In this document: piece by piece, positions 32,209-42,023 of the stretch
Position numbering within the stretch: position 1 is the first letter of the stretch
Layout: each line of letters opens with the position of its first letter
Source: Azolla caroliniana
Taxonomy: Eukaryota > Polypodiophyta
Reading direction: 5' to 3'
Length of the DNA stretch: 64,000 nt
NCBI GenBank assembly: GCA_043228905.1
Contig: JBHGNT010000003.1
Location: 13,082,001 to 13,146,000, forward strand
The notes under the pieces: model-generated
The model's input: only the letters and a program-made list of their open reading frames with translations
Databases searched by the model: none
What the model was told of the DNA's origin: nothing
Translations under genes and position numbers: made by a program

Positions 32209-35200
32209 CTAACCGGACTGGTTTGTCGTTACGCCCATCTGATGCCGAAGAGACCGAAAACGGTCTGCCGAAAGACACTTGGTCATTCCATCTGCGACAT
32301 TGTCGGTTGTGGATATTTTCTCTAGACCGATTTTCCCTGAAATGACGCAGTCCCGAACGAAGTGATATCGAACGTCGATATGTTTGGAGGCGTTGTGGTG
32401 AACCGGATTTCTCGACAAGGCAACAGCACCTTGACTGTCGCTGTAGACAACTGGAGCCGAGTCATGGTCGACTTGTCGAAACGTGTGCGCCAGCCGACCG
32501 AGCCACAAAGCTTCTTTTGTTGCGTCGGACGCAGCTACATATTCTGCTTCGGTCGTTGAGGTCGCTGTGCACTCCTGAAGTTTCGACTTCCACGAGATTG
32601 CTCCATTGCCGAATTTGAAGCAGTATCCGGTTGTTGATTTCCGACTGTCTATACAGCCGGCGAAATCCGAGTCGGTGTAACCGACTACGCCTGAGGTTCG
32701 GTTCGGACCGAAAAGAATGCCATGGTCTTTTGTGCCAGCCAGATATCTGAACACATGCTTGACTGCGTTCCAATGCGATCGGCCAAGATTGTGCATAAAT
32801 CTGCTAACGACTCCTACGGCATGAGAAATATCAGGCCGTGTCGCGACCATCAGGTACATAAGGGAGCCGACTGCGGGTGCATACGGTACCGACTTCATAT
32901 CTTCCCCCTCCGGGCCGGATGTCGGGCAGTCTCGCTGAGAGAGCCGAAGATTCATGGGGAGCGGGGTTGAAGCAGATTTGGCTGATTGCATGTTGAAGCG
33001 TTCCAAGACACGTCCGATATAGTCGGTCTGAGACAAAAAAAGATGTCGTTTATCGCGATGCCGACTAATCTTCATGCCAAGGATGTGTCGTGCCGGACCG
33101 AGGTCCTTCATGGAAAACTTCAACCGCAGTTGCCGAATGAGATCGGCAAGTTCGCCCGCGTGGCGTCCAGAAATTAGCATGTCGTCCACGTAGATGATGA
33201 GGAAGATGGGTGATCCATCTTGAGCTGTGTTGGTAAAAAGACAATGGTCCTCATCGCTTTTTGAGAAGCCGATCGATTGGATGAAGTCGTCGAACTTCTT
33301 GTACCATTGTCGCGGTGCCTGTTTGAGGCCGTATAGACTCTTCCTGAGTCGGCAGACTAGATGTTCTTGGCCAGTTGCCACGAAGCCTTTTGGCTGCTCC
33401 ATATAAATTTCCTCCTCGAGATCACCATGGAGGAAGGCTGTTTTGACATCTAGCTGAATCAGCTCCAAGTTGTCGGCTGCCACTACGCCGAGTAGAAAAC
33501 GAAGGGTTGTCATTTTCACCACTGGTGAAAAAATCTCGTCGAAGTCGACGCCATATTCTTGTCGGAAGCCCTTCGCAACTAATCTGGCCTTGTACTTTGG
33601 GGTGGTCGAATCAGACGTCTCTTTTAGTCGATAAACCCACTTGCAAGGAAGAGCACGTCGATTCTTAGGTAATTCGACCAGATCCCAAGTCTTGTTTGCC
33701 CGAATGGAGTGCATTTCCGACTCCATCGCCAGATGCCAGGTGGCTGAATCGACAGATGTCGATGCTTCTTCGTAAGACGTCGGTTCGCCGGCGTCGGTGA
33801 AGAAAATTCCAGGAGAGTACCTCTCCGGAGGTTGCGACAGTCTCTCGGATCGTCGAGGTATGATTGGACTGGTCGCATCGGGTATCGTGGTCGGATGGTC
33901 CGAAAGCGGATTGTTCTGCTGTGCCGAGTCGGGGTTGTCCGAGTCGGTAGTGTAAGGTTCAGCTACCCGTGAAGCTGACCGTGTGTTGAGAGCGGGGCCT
34001 TCTTGAAGGGTCGGCACATCGGAAAATGTTACCCTTCGGACTTCGATCGGTTTTTCGATTGATGGATTCATAGCCGACTCGTTGAACACAACGTCCGAAC
34101 TTCGAATGATTTGTCTGCGTTCGGGGTCCCAGAGTCGGTATCCCATTTCGCCGTCTGATCCATATCCAAGGAAAATGCATTTCCTGGACCGAGGTGCAAG
34201 TTTTCGGCGATCATCTTTCGGAATAAGGGCGTACGCCTCGCATCCGAAGATCCTCAGCTTGTCGTAATTCGGCTTACTGCCGATCCATAGTTCCTGAGGA
34301 ATTTGAAGTCCTAGAGGTCTACTTGGCGACATATTGATTATGTGTACTGCCGTGAGTAGAGCCTCTGCCCAGAAGCCATCCGACAGTCCGGAGTGTTGGA
34401 GCATGGAAACTATCCTTTCTTGGATTGTCCGATTCATTCGTTCTGCAATCCCGTTTTGCTCCGGACTGTGTGGTGCCGTAAATTCACGTCGGATGCCGCG
34501 TTGTCGGCAGAATTTGACGAATTCATCGGATTTGAACTCTCCCCCATTGTCGGTCCGAAAGCATTTCAGTTTTCGGTCGGTTTGATTTTCTACCATAGCG
34601 AGCCAATCTGAGAAGATCGAGAAGACCCGATCTTTGGTGCGAATCGGATAAGCCCACACCTTTCGAGTCGAATCGTCAATAAAAGTGACGAAGTAAGAGG
34701 CACCGCCTAGAGACTGATGCGGCATTGGGCCACAGACGTCCGAATGGACTAAATCGAGAGGTCTCGTTTCTCTTGGTGCTGATGTCGGGTGTGATGGGGC
34801 TGCTTGTTTGCCATACTGGCAATGCTCGCAGAATTGATGGTCGGAGAAGGAGAGTTTGGGGATGTATCCGGCTCTAGATAGATGCGTGATGCCGGCCTTG
34901 CTGAGGTGTCCTAATCTTCTGTGCCATAGTGATGACACAGGAATATCCACCAAAAACAGGTTACCCTCTCTGAGCGTAACATGTAACGGATACAGGGAGT
35001 GTATCTTGGGTCCTCTAGCAAGCAGGAGGTTCCCCCTGTGGAGTGTCCACCCTCCCGAAGAAAAACCGGCACGAATGCCGTCTTCATCTAGTTGTCCGAC
35101 TGAGATCAATGGCCTTGAGAGCTCGGGTACATGTCGGACATTGTGGAGTACAAGTGTAGAGCCACCTGCAAGGTTGAGCTCTACTGTGCCGATTCCGATG

Positions 35201-36222
35201 ATGTCACAGTGTTGTGAGTTGCCGACTCGAACTGAGTCGGAGTGACGGATCGTATATTGCCGAAATTGGGATCGATGAGGAGTCACGTGAAATGACGCGC
35301 CCGAATCTAAGAGCCATGTGCTCGATTCTTCAGTCGTGAGTAGAGCCTCTGATCCGACTGGATTTTCGATTGATAGTATATTCGGGTCGTCTGGTAGCAC
35401 ATCAGCTGAGAAGCTGACGTAATTGATCTCCTCATGCCGGCCACTCTTCTTGTTGTTCTTGTTTTTGAGTGCGCGGCAGTCGACTTTGATGTGTCCGGGT
35501 TTCTTGCAATAGTTGCAGATTCGGTTATCCCGTGACTGGCTCCGTCTTCGCTGATTGTTCGGCGGCCGTGAGGAATCTCTTCCTCGTATGTTCGATCGGT
35601 CTGTCGAACCTTGTACTACGTAAGCGTCGTCTGTTGAGTCTTTGGCGAAAGACTTTCTCCGAGCTGCTTCAGTCAGGATTGCGCTCGTGACTTCGGAGTA
35701 TTTAACAGCCGTGGTTGACGCGTTGCACACGGTTGTGACGAAAGTTTCCCATGATGAGGGAAGGCTGCTCATGAGTATCATTGCTCTGAGTTCATCCTCG
35801 ATTGCCGTCCCCTGTGACGAGATTTGGGAGCTTATGCTTTCGTACTCATTGAGGTGTGCTTGAACCGAATCGGATTCTTTCATCCGCAAGTTGTAGAGGC
35901 GCCGGATCAGAAACATCTTCGTTGCGGCGACCTTCTTTTCGTAAGTGTCCGACAGTGTTTTCCACAGTTCGAATGCTGTCGTACACGATTGCACCGTAAA
36001 GTATACCGATTCCGATAGGTGCATCCGAATCGTGGCGCGGACGATTCTGTCCAGCTTCTGCCACTCAATTGGTTTGTATCCTTCTGGAGGTTCTTCATTT
36101 TCGATGGGATCGATTTGCCCCTTGACTATGAGATAGTCCTGCATTTGTTCCTTCCAGAAGTTGAAGTTCGATCCATCGAACTTTCGGAGACTCATTTCTG
36201 ACGAGCCGGATGTTGATGCCAT
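32209..36222 (-). CDS. Copia-B Gag-Pol polyprotein
   Basis: One frame of about 1338 residues from ATG at 36222 to TAG at 32209; the preceding TTG is not the start. Gag 1-230 (DGSNFNFWKEQMQDYLIVKG, SVYFTVQSCTTAFELWKTL), CCHC knuckle CNYCKKPGHIKVDC at about 237-250, protease LLDSGASFHVTP (active-site D at about 307). Integrase: zinc-binding region with HRRLGHLSKAG and CEHCQYGKQ, core LDLVHSDVCGPM, RTDNGGEF and HSPEQNGIAERMNRT. RT: WVYRLKETSDSTTPKYKARL, LDVKTAFLHGDLEEEIYM and YVDDMLISG. RNase H: YTDSDFAGCIDSRKSTTGYC and STTEAEYVAASDA. All catalytic motifs look intact, which is exceptional in this window. It is probably a functional polyprotein cleaved by its own protease in virus-like particles. 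Confidence 0.96.
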   Translation of the reverse strand: MASTSGSSEMSLRKFDGSNFNFWKEQMQDYLIVKGQIDPIENEEPPEGYKPIEWQKLDRIVRATIRMHLSESVYFTVQSCTTAFELWKTLSDTYEKKVAATKMFLIRRLYNLRMKESDSVQAHLNEYESISSQISSQGTAIEDELRAMILMSSLPSSWETFVTTVCNASTTAVKYSEVTSAILTEAARRKSFAKDSTDDAYVVQGSTDRSNIRGRDSSRPPNNQRRRSQSRDNRICNYCKKPGHIKVDCRALKNKNNKKSGRHEEINYVSFSADVLPDDPNILSIENPVGSEALLTTEESSTWLLDSGASFHVTPHRSQFRQYTIRHSDSVRVGNSQHCDIIGIGTVELNLAGGSTLVLHNVRHVPELSRPLISVGQLDEDGIRAGFSSGGWTLHRGNLLLARGPKIHSLYPLHVTLREGNLFLVDIPVSSLWHRRLGHLSKAGITHLSRAGYIPKLSFSDHQFCEHCQYGKQAAPSHPTSAPRETRPLDLVHSDVCGPMPHQSLGGASYFVTFIDDSTRKVWAYPIRTKDRVFSIFSDWLAMVENQTDRKLKCFRTDNGGEFKSDEFVKFCRQRGIRREFTAPHSPEQNGIAERMNRTIQERIVSMLQHSGLSDGFWAEALLTAVHIINMSPSRPLGLQIPQELWIGSKPNYDKLRIFGCEAYALIPKDDRRKLAPRSRKCIFLGYGSDGEMGYRLWDPERRQIIRSSDVVFNESAMNPSIEKPIEVRRVTFSDVPTLQEGPALNTRSASRVAEPYTTDSDNPDSAQQNNPLSDHPTTIPDATSPIIPRRSERLSQPPERYSPGIFFTDAGEPTSYEEASTSVDSATWHLAMESEMHSIRANKTWDLVELPKNRRALPCKWVYRLKETSDSTTPKYKARLVAKGFRQEYGVDFDEIFSPVVKMTTLRFLLGVVAADNLELIQLDVKTAFLHGDLEEEIYMEQPKGFVATGQEHLVCRLRKSLYGLKQAPRQWYKKFDDFIQSIGFSKSDEDHCLFTNTAQDGSPIFLIIYVDDMLISGRHAGELADLIRQLRLKFSMKDLGPARHILGMKISRHRDKRHLFLSQTDYIGRVLERFNMQSAKSASTPLPMNLRLSQRDCPTSGPEGEDMKSVPYAPAVGSLMYLMVATRPDISHAVGVVSRFMHNLGRSHWNAVKHVFRYLAGTKDHGILFGPNRTSGVVGYTDSDFAGCIDSRKSTTGYCFKFGNGAISWKSKLQECTATSTTEAEYVAASDATKEALWLGRLAHTFRQVDHDSAPVVYSDSQGAVALSRNPVHHNASKHIDVRYHFVRDCVISGKIGLEKISTTDNVADGMTKCLSADRFRSLRHQMGVTTNQSG

Positions 36223-36889
36223 CAAATTCGGTTTCGGTTGACGAAGCTCGGTTCGGAGTTGACTACGAACCTTGTTGGGGTGCAGCCGGTTGGCTCACCC
36301 GATATCGTTCTAGTCGGATTTGAACCCGAGTCGGTTCGGCTTCGGAACTTGCTCGAATTGACTCCGGTAGCTTGAGGGACAGAACCGACTGGTCTTCCCG
36401 AATGTTGCCGAGTCGGAGTGAGCCCGGTTCGCTTCGGATATATATGCCGAATACCGATTATTGAAACCGATTATCTGGACCGATTCTGCTTCGGTTGACT
36501 GCAGCAACGAGAGAGACGGATCCAACTGATCCTCCCGAATGTCGATCAGCCAGATGAAGCACGAATTTGGGTTGTTGTCTTGAGACCGATCTGCACCGAG
36601 TGGTTACAATGAGCGGCGAGCAGCGTTTGATGACCTCTTCGGATGCCGTTTAACCGAATGGAGCACGATCGTGTCAATGTTGCACAAGGGGATTTCACCT
36701 CGAGCGGTTACGATCACAAGGGACAGAGTACAACCTGCTGGCTTACTCCAAGCGAAGATGATCTAACGTGATGAGATGCAAGCCTCGTTTCTCTTCTTCT
36801 TCTCTCTTCTTCGAATGACGCAGGAAACCGAATGCTGTGCAGGCTGAGACGACGGCCGACAGCGGATTGAAGGACCGACTACTGTGCAG
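36223..36889 (-). other. Copia-B 5' untranslated leader, no gene seen
   Basis: About 670 bp between primer site and gag ATG. GC-rich with repeated CCGANNCGG motifs. It would be the RNA packaging and dimerisation region; no specific structure was assigned. Confidence 0.6.
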
Positions 36890-36901
36890 GCTCTGATACC
36901 A
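36890..36901 (-). other. Copia-B primer binding site (initiator Met tRNA)
   Basis: TGGTATCAGAGC on minus, two bases inside the 5' LTR; the classical plant copia site complementary to the initiator-Met tRNA 3' end. Confidence 0.93.
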
Positions 36902-36903
36902 GA

Positions 36904-37204
36904 TGTTGGAGACAAGGTCGTCTATGCGGAAGATCAAGAAGCATTCGATTGGTGTTTGAAGTACCTGCGTATGATAGATTGTAGGTCGTTGCACACAGAG
37001 AGAGAGAGAGAGAGAGAGAGACAAAAGACTTTCTATTCCACAAAGCAATAATACAACACCCAACCTTACAAAAAGGTTACAAGGTCACTATATATAGTGA
37101 CCGACTTAGGGCAACTACCCTTTATGCTAATTACACAAATGCCCCAAACTTGGGCTATAGAAAGGGATAGTGTGAATACGTCCATTATACACTTGTATTC
37201 GACA
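36904..37204 (-). repeat. Copia-B 5' LTR
   Basis: 301 bp. Identical to the 3' LTR except for one base and the microsatellite (near 37000-37021). Palindromic TATA region at 37083-37102. Confidence 0.95.
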
Positions 37205-37301
37205 TCCTGATCCCTACATGCATCTGGAGACTGTTGTCCGCCGGAATAGTAACTGACAGACAAGAGCGTAGGAATAAGAAATAATATAAGATCATAACGC
37301 A
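37205..37301 (+). pseudogene. LINE ORF2 tail after Copia-B
   Basis: Reads DPYMHLETVVRRNSN in the frame that continues 31716 after removal of Copia-B and one TCCTG, then stops. It is bounded on the right by the NA-2 LTR. Confidence 0.65.
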
Positions 37302-37671
37302 TGTAACGGTTCACGCAGGAAGCGTGAACGGCTAAATAGACCCTGCGTATATAAAGGGCAGAAAACCTGTGATAGAGGGACCGTGTAATTTTGGGAATGT
37401 AAAGAAACGTCTCATAATAGAATTCTATCTTCTCTGATTTTCTGTGTATAGCTACGGCTAATCCACTGTGTGTGTCTTGAATACCTGAGCGTGTAAGAAC
37501 ATAAGTGTAACCCTTGCTAAGGATTGGGTTGTAGCTGTCTCCCTTATACGTTGATAGGTTACAGGGAACATTTCCCTACGCATTACGCTTAGACGCCTAT
37601 TCATTGTTCCACACCCACGTGGAGGTCTAGGTCGAAGGACTGACCGCGGACCGTGTTCCTAATCGGCAACA
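37302..37671 (+). repeat. NA-2 5' LTR
   Basis: TGTAACGGTT...TCGGCAACA. TATA box (TATATAAA) at about 37348-37355. Its last 14 bases (CCTAATCGGCAACA) resemble the end of the Gypsy-D LTR. Confidence 0.75.
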
Positions 37672-37675
37672 CTTT

Positions 37676-37690
37676 TGGCACACTTGGTGG
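37676..37690 (+). other. NA-2 primer binding site (putative)
   Basis: TGGCACACTTGGTGG, four bases after the LTR. Shares TGGCAC with Gypsy-B and Gypsy-D. Confidence 0.5.
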
Positions 37691-38589
37691 GACAGTCAAT
37701 TGCACGGTGAACCCACTCGCCATGGCAACTCTTCTCGACCGGAACTCCATCGGTCGGAAATCCCTCGACCGGATCACTGCTCTATGATCAATAACTTCGA
37801 TCGAAGCTTTGCTTGTCTCGAACCTTCTCGTTCGGTCAGCACAAGTCACGATTGGATCATACACCAATCGGCTAGTTCAATGTGGCATGGGTCGTGAAAT
37901 TGTATTGTGCATTTGTGTATTCTCTAGTTCATTCATGTGAGTTGGGTTTTATGTTTTATACACCTTGGTCTTTCGAATTTTTACCCTCAAGTTTTTTTTT
38001 TTTTTTTTGAATTTGTTTTTTTGGCCCTTGAGTTTTCAAAATTCTGCAGTCTGCCCTCCACTTTTTGAAATCTCACTTCATGCCCTTGAGCTTTTGAAAT
38101 TTTCTCTCCTACACTCGAGCTTCTGAAAGTCGATGGTATGCCCTCGAATTATTGAAATTTTCCTCTCTGCCCTTGGGTTTCTGAAGTTCGGTTGCATGCC
38201 CTCGCATTATTGTAATTTTTATCCCACCCTTAAGCTTTTCTTTTACTTCTTTGTCTTTTTCTTCCTTTCTGTTTTCTTCTGTCTCAGTCTTCTTCTTGCG
38301 TTCTTCTCCTTCCTTTCTTCCGTTTCTTCTTCACCTTCATCCGTTTCTCCTTCTTTAGCCATGGCAGAGCTCGATGGAGCTCTCTCTCTCCTCTGTCTTG
38401 GTCTGTGTCTGTGTCTATGTCTGTTTAGGTCGTTTATGTTCGTCGGTCGTCGGTCGTGCCTGTCCGTTGGTCACCTATCGACTGTCGATTGTCGCCGTCG
38501 CCGGCTGTCCGATGGCCAGCTGAGTCGTTGGTGGTCGTGTCTGTTCGGCCAGTGTCTTTTTGGTCATCTGGCCCATTGGTCGTCTCTCT

Positions 38590-38905
38590 TGAGTGGCTGT
38601 TTGGCCATACTCTCAGCTGCGCATCTCAGCCATATTCTTGGCCGCGCGTCTCGGCCGTCGTTTGTCGGCCATCACTTGGTCGTACTCTCAGCCACGTTTT
38701 GGCCGTACTCTCAGGCATCCGTCTCGACCGCGTGTCTCCGCCGTACTATCGGCCACGCGTCTCCACTGTCTTCTCAACCGTGCATCTCGACCGTGCTTTC
38801 GGCTACGCATCTCGGCTATGCTCTTTGCCGCGCTCTTGGCCGTCGTTTCTCGGCCATCACTTGGCCGTACTCTCGGCCACGCATCTCTCGGCCGTACTCG
38901 GTCTG
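38590..38905. repeat. Degenerate minisatellite, about 25-bp unit
   Basis: About 12 imperfect copies of a unit close to GGCCGTACTCTCGGCCACGC + ATCTC. The same family recurs at 26998-27075 and 40255-40505. Because the unit is not a multiple of three and lacks stops, long open frames appear in several frames; these are not genes. Confidence 0.75.
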
Positions 38906-39166
38906 GCCGGTTATATGAACGCCTAGCCAGACCGGCTGTCCGGTTTGCTGTTGGCACTGACTGTCGCCGTCTATCTGTTGGCCGCCGCTCCTGACCGGTC
39001 CGGGTCCATCCGTTGTACAATGGTCGTCGCTATCTAGTGTCATCTATGGTTGCTAGACACCGGTTGTCTGGCCGTCTGTCGGCCTTTTTCATTCGCTGGT
39101 CGTCTCTCAGCCGTTACTCGTTACTCGGTTGTTGGCCATCCCTGAGCCCTGGCATGTTGTCAGAGC

Positions 39167-39544
39167 TCACAATGAGTGCATACGTTTCTCTATTGATAGA
39201 ATAACAAGTTCTTCATCATGTCCACTGATAGGAGATACGCCACACACCCTATGCAATAGATGTTGAAGGACTTGTAGTTTGATCCCATTTTGTACTTGTT
39301 GATTACCACAGGTGAGAGTGATAGAGGTTGATAGAAGAGGCAATAGTTGATTGCCCACAATAGCATAAGGATGAAGGTAAGGATGAAGGCCGCCATGTCC
39401 ACACCTAGATACTACCTTCGTTTTTGTAAAAGGCATAGGTCCGAATAGGAAAGAGTTCATCTTTTCTGCTTTAGTGCTGAAGACGAGGCCATTGACATTG
39501 ATTACACACAAGAATAGAGGAAGAGAAGGAGAGGGATATACCAT
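39167..39544 (-). other. Unassigned minus-strand open frame of 125 codons
   Basis: Starts MVYPSPSLPLFLCVINVNG and is slightly hydrophobic at the N-terminus. I recognise no family and see no upstream promoter or conserved copy in the window. An overlapping frame (39402-39190) is also open and hydrophobic. It is most likely chance in non-coding DNA. Confidence 0.15.
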
Positions 39545-39884
39545 GGGTCTGAATGACTGAGTCTGTCTCCTTCAACGATGACCAAAATAAAACTTGTGGT
39601 AGCAACGTGTTGCAGCAAGGTAAAATGATCTTGCATGTTGATCTTCAAAGCGAGAAGAGAACTAGTAAGGGGGTGTAGGTAGTTGGATGAGATGATGATC
39701 CGAGACGATGAAAATTAGAATCACAATAGTAGCTTGCTTATGTAGTAGTTAATGAAGAAGCAAAATCAGAAATCATTTTGTAAGAGGATTAACACACATA
39801 TGCGGGACAGAAACCTTGTGCTCCCTGATCACACTGAACAACCAAGAGCAAGCAAGAAGTTTAGGGTTATGGGAAAGAGAAATA
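39545..39884. other. No gene recognised
   Basis: About 340 bp of mixed-composition DNA between the unassigned frame and the repeat at 39885. I see no coding, RNA or repeat signal. Confidence 0.5.
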
Positions 39885-40080
39885 GATAGACTTCCTCGCA
39901 AGGGGTAGTGTGGAGATCTCCATCACAATTTGGCTCTCACACAAAGAGTCCACATACAAACCACACTCTCCAACACAGATATCTATCCGTAGAGAGGGTG
40001 AGAACGAGGGATTAGTTAGGGATTAGTGATGGAGAGGGAGAGTGAGGGAGGGAGAGAGTGACCTCTTCTCAAGGGAGGTC
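39885..40080 (+). repeat. About 190-bp direct repeat, left copy
   Basis: Contains GTGTGGAGATCTCCATCACA, the CTCTCACACAAAGAGT segment, and ends with TTCTCAAGGGAGG. A diverged copy is at 53437-53617 in the same orientation. With Copia-C removed, the two copies flank the CYPRO4-like pseudogene. Confidence 0.65.
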
Positions 40081-40114
40081 ATCGGTTCAAGTGTGCCAAA
40101 AGTGTTATCGGGGT

Positions 40115-40138
40115 GGGGGGTGAATGGCTTCACCCCCC
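40115..40138. repeat. G-rich perfect hairpin
   Basis: Ten-base arms GGGGGGTGAA and TTCACCCCCC with a TGGC loop. The G runs may also form a quadruplex. Confidence 0.8.
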
Positions 40139-40254
40139 CTCCCAAAAGAGAAAGAAAAATAGAAAAAGAGAGGAAGTCTATCTATTTCTCAAAAGAGGAG
40201 CAAAAGAGAAAGAAAAATAGAAAATGACACAAAATGAAGAATTGTCAGTCGTGC

Positions 40255-40505
40255 CTTTTGGCCGTACACTCAGTCACACGTCTCTCGGGCGCATTCTTGA
40301 CCGTGCGTCTCGGCTGTACTCTTGGCCGTGCTCTAGGCCACGCGTCTCGGCCGTACACTCAACCACACTTCTGGGCGATGATCTAGGCTATGCGTCTCGG
40401 TTGTGCTGTCGGTCACGCGTCTTGGCCGTACTGTTGGCCACGCATCTCAGTCGGGCGTCTTGGTTCTCAGCCGTGGTCTCGGCCATGCATCTTGGGTTCT
40501 CGGCT
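40255..40505. repeat. Degenerate minisatellite, second large array
   Basis: About ten imperfect copies of the same roughly 25-bp GGCCGTACTCTCGGCCACGC-like unit as at 38590-38905. It lies immediately upstream of the CYPRO4-like fragment. Confidence 0.7.
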
Positions 40506-40596
40506 GAATCTCAGGTTCTTTTCACGGCCATCACGTCCATCAGCCTTGTCTGCCAGCTTCTTCTTCGTTCGTCGGTCGTTTATGTCTAGCCGCCCA

Positions 40597-41452
40597 CTAT
40601 TTCTCTATCCTCATGGAGCTAATGCCATACAATCGAACTTTCCCATCTTTGGAACCAACAGCAACAAATCCATCACCATGTCGATCTCTCATATCCCATC
40701 TGCACAACCTGTTGTCATCAAGGCCCAAGAAAATAGAACCAGATAGGTTGAGCTGTGACCCTTTGCTCTCGTTGTTCTTGTCAAGCGTCATGATGGAGCG
40801 CCATCCTATTTTCACTTTGCCACAACTTTTCCGATCATATTCATATTCATCATATTCATCTCTCCCGTCATAAGCATAACTTTCTTTGGAGTTGAATTTG
40901 AATCAACCCCTGACATTCTCTTCTCATACCTCACAATCGTTCCTTTGCCACATACTCTTGATGCCATAGTTTTTACTCCTTCAATACCATTATTACTCAC
41001 CAAGAAACTATGGTCTAAGGCTCCCATCACAAAACTTTGAAAACCACCCAAGCTTGATTCATTTCAGATCCTTCTTCCCGAGTCTTTCTCAAATACCCCA
41101 TCTTTTGCATCTTCCCAACCAGACTCGTTTGCCTTGCCATGAGCTTTTTTGAGATGATCCATTGTGCCTTGGGAGTGTTACCACCAACATGGCGATAAAT
41201 CTTGGCGGTTTGTTTGGCGGCACCTATAGCGACAACAGGAGTGTGAGAGCTGTTGAGTGTGAGAGAGTTGAGGCTTAGATCAACCATGAGCGATGGCGAT
41301 GGTGAAGCATTTTGTGCAGCGGAGGGGGAATAAAAAGCAGTGGCGGAGGGTGAGGTTTCAGAGAGTTTGGTGAGAGTAGGGGGATTGGAAGATGAGTCAT
41401 CTTCATTGCATGATATGGATAAGGTTCTTTCATTATTGTTGGAAGCTCCCAT
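40597..41452 (-). pseudogene. CYPRO4/VID27-like gene fragment with internal deletions
   Basis: The only host-gene sequence recognised. Minus strand. The N-terminus starts MGASNNNERTLS (Met-Gly, possible myristoylation) and leads to a segment with KIYRHVGGNTPKAQWIISKK and AWVVFKVL. It then jumps, in another frame, to SFVMGALDHSFLVSNNGIEG and STPKKVMLMTGEMNMM, and then to GSQLNLSGSIFLGLDDNRLC with RWDMRDRHG joined to DGFVAVGSKDGKVRLYGISS. The family members I know have a longer middle (PH-like) region and a continuous WD40-like VID27 domain. Two internal segments are missing and the frame shifts. No introns are seen. It ends against the minisatellite at 40597, so it may be a retrocopy or a fragment captured by a repeat element. 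Family assignment is from memory of conserved motifs. Confidence 0.8.
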
Positions 41453-41580
41453 GGAGGATTATGGTGAGGAGGAAGCTTTGTGGGCAAGCAGACAGTGGCA
41501 AGCTCCAAGAAGGCCATCAGAGATATAGAGAGATGGATAAGAAGTTATATAGATCAACAAATGGATGGATGGATGAAATC

Positions 41581-42023
41581 TGTAGAAAGTAGCGTGCGGA
41601 AACAAGTATGAAGGTAGAGCAGAAGGAAGAACACTCAGGTTTAATGGAGAGCTTGAGCTTACGCAGTATACGCGAGAGAGACAGAGAGAGTGAGAGAGAA
41701 GACACAAGAACTATATTCAACCTCTATTCTCGACTCTATACATATGTGTGTTCAATGAACACTTTTATACAAGTCCTAGAAGGACTGACAGAAGTACTGA
41801 CAGTACTTCAATGCTCATTCAAGAGAGCTCCTACACTAACTCCCAAATATATTCCTCACGGAATATCTTCCCTAACGGCCTCCCGGTTTACGCACCGATC
41901 CGGCCCTGCCTACGCACCGGTCTGCATACCGGTTTATGCATTCAGCCTAACCGATCGGTCCCAACCGATCCGGTCCTCGGCTTCTTCAGCCGATCCGGCT
42001 GACGTTGAGCTTGTCTCTCAACA
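41581..42023 (-). repeat. Copia-C 3' LTR
   Basis: 443 bp. Plus reads TGTAGAAAGTAGC...TCTCAACA; on minus it starts TGTTGAGAGAC. The TGT-TGA at its start provides the stop codon of the upstream pol frame. Confidence 0.93.

Larger units (their letters stand above)
31717..37204 (-). mobile_element. Copia-B: complete, probably intact Ty1/copia element
   Basis: 5488 bp, minus strand, flanked by the perfect duplication TCCTG (31712-31716, 37205-37209) in LINE ORF2. LTRs are 298 bp (left, 3') and 301 bp (right, 5'). Outside a GA microsatellite they differ at one position. It has an initiator-Met type primer site, a polypurine tract and one uninterrupted gag-pol frame. Everything needed for autonomous transposition is visible. 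Confidence 0.96.
25735..37301 (+). mobile_element. Decayed LINE (non-LTR retrotransposon), split by NA-1 and Copia-B
   Basis: Plus-strand pieces in order: ORF1 (25776-26191, then 28629-28925), endonuclease-RT ORF2 (28980-31716) and a tail (37205-37301). NA-1 interrupts ORF1 and Copia-B interrupts the 3' part of ORF2. After removing Copia-B and one TCCTG the ORF2 frame continues VEPLRHPDPYMHLETVVRRN. Neither a poly-A tail nor a 3' duplication was found, because NA-2 begins at 37302. Clade not assigned with confidence. Confidence 0.82.
37302..39170 (+). mobile_element. NA-2: non-autonomous LTR element, one LTR found
   Basis: A 370-bp LTR (37302-37671), a TGGCAC-type primer site, a leader matching NA-1, then T/C-rich DNA and a degenerate minisatellite, with no gag or pol. 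No second LTR or matching duplication (ACGCA before 37302) was found to the right, so the end near 39170 is approximate and the element is probably truncated. Confidence 0.65.

Noticed and set aside
38133-38994. Three overlapping open frames up to 261 codons
   Set aside because: They come from the roughly 25-bp minisatellite, which lacks stops in several frames; no homology recognised.
39167-39544. Possible small host gene on the minus strand
   Set aside because: No recognised domain, no promoter or splice context, and an overlapping alternative frame; kept only as an unassigned open frame.
38590-40505. Regularly spaced repeats resembling a CRISPR array
   Set aside because: Units are degenerate and contiguous with no unique spacers; eukaryotic minisatellite.
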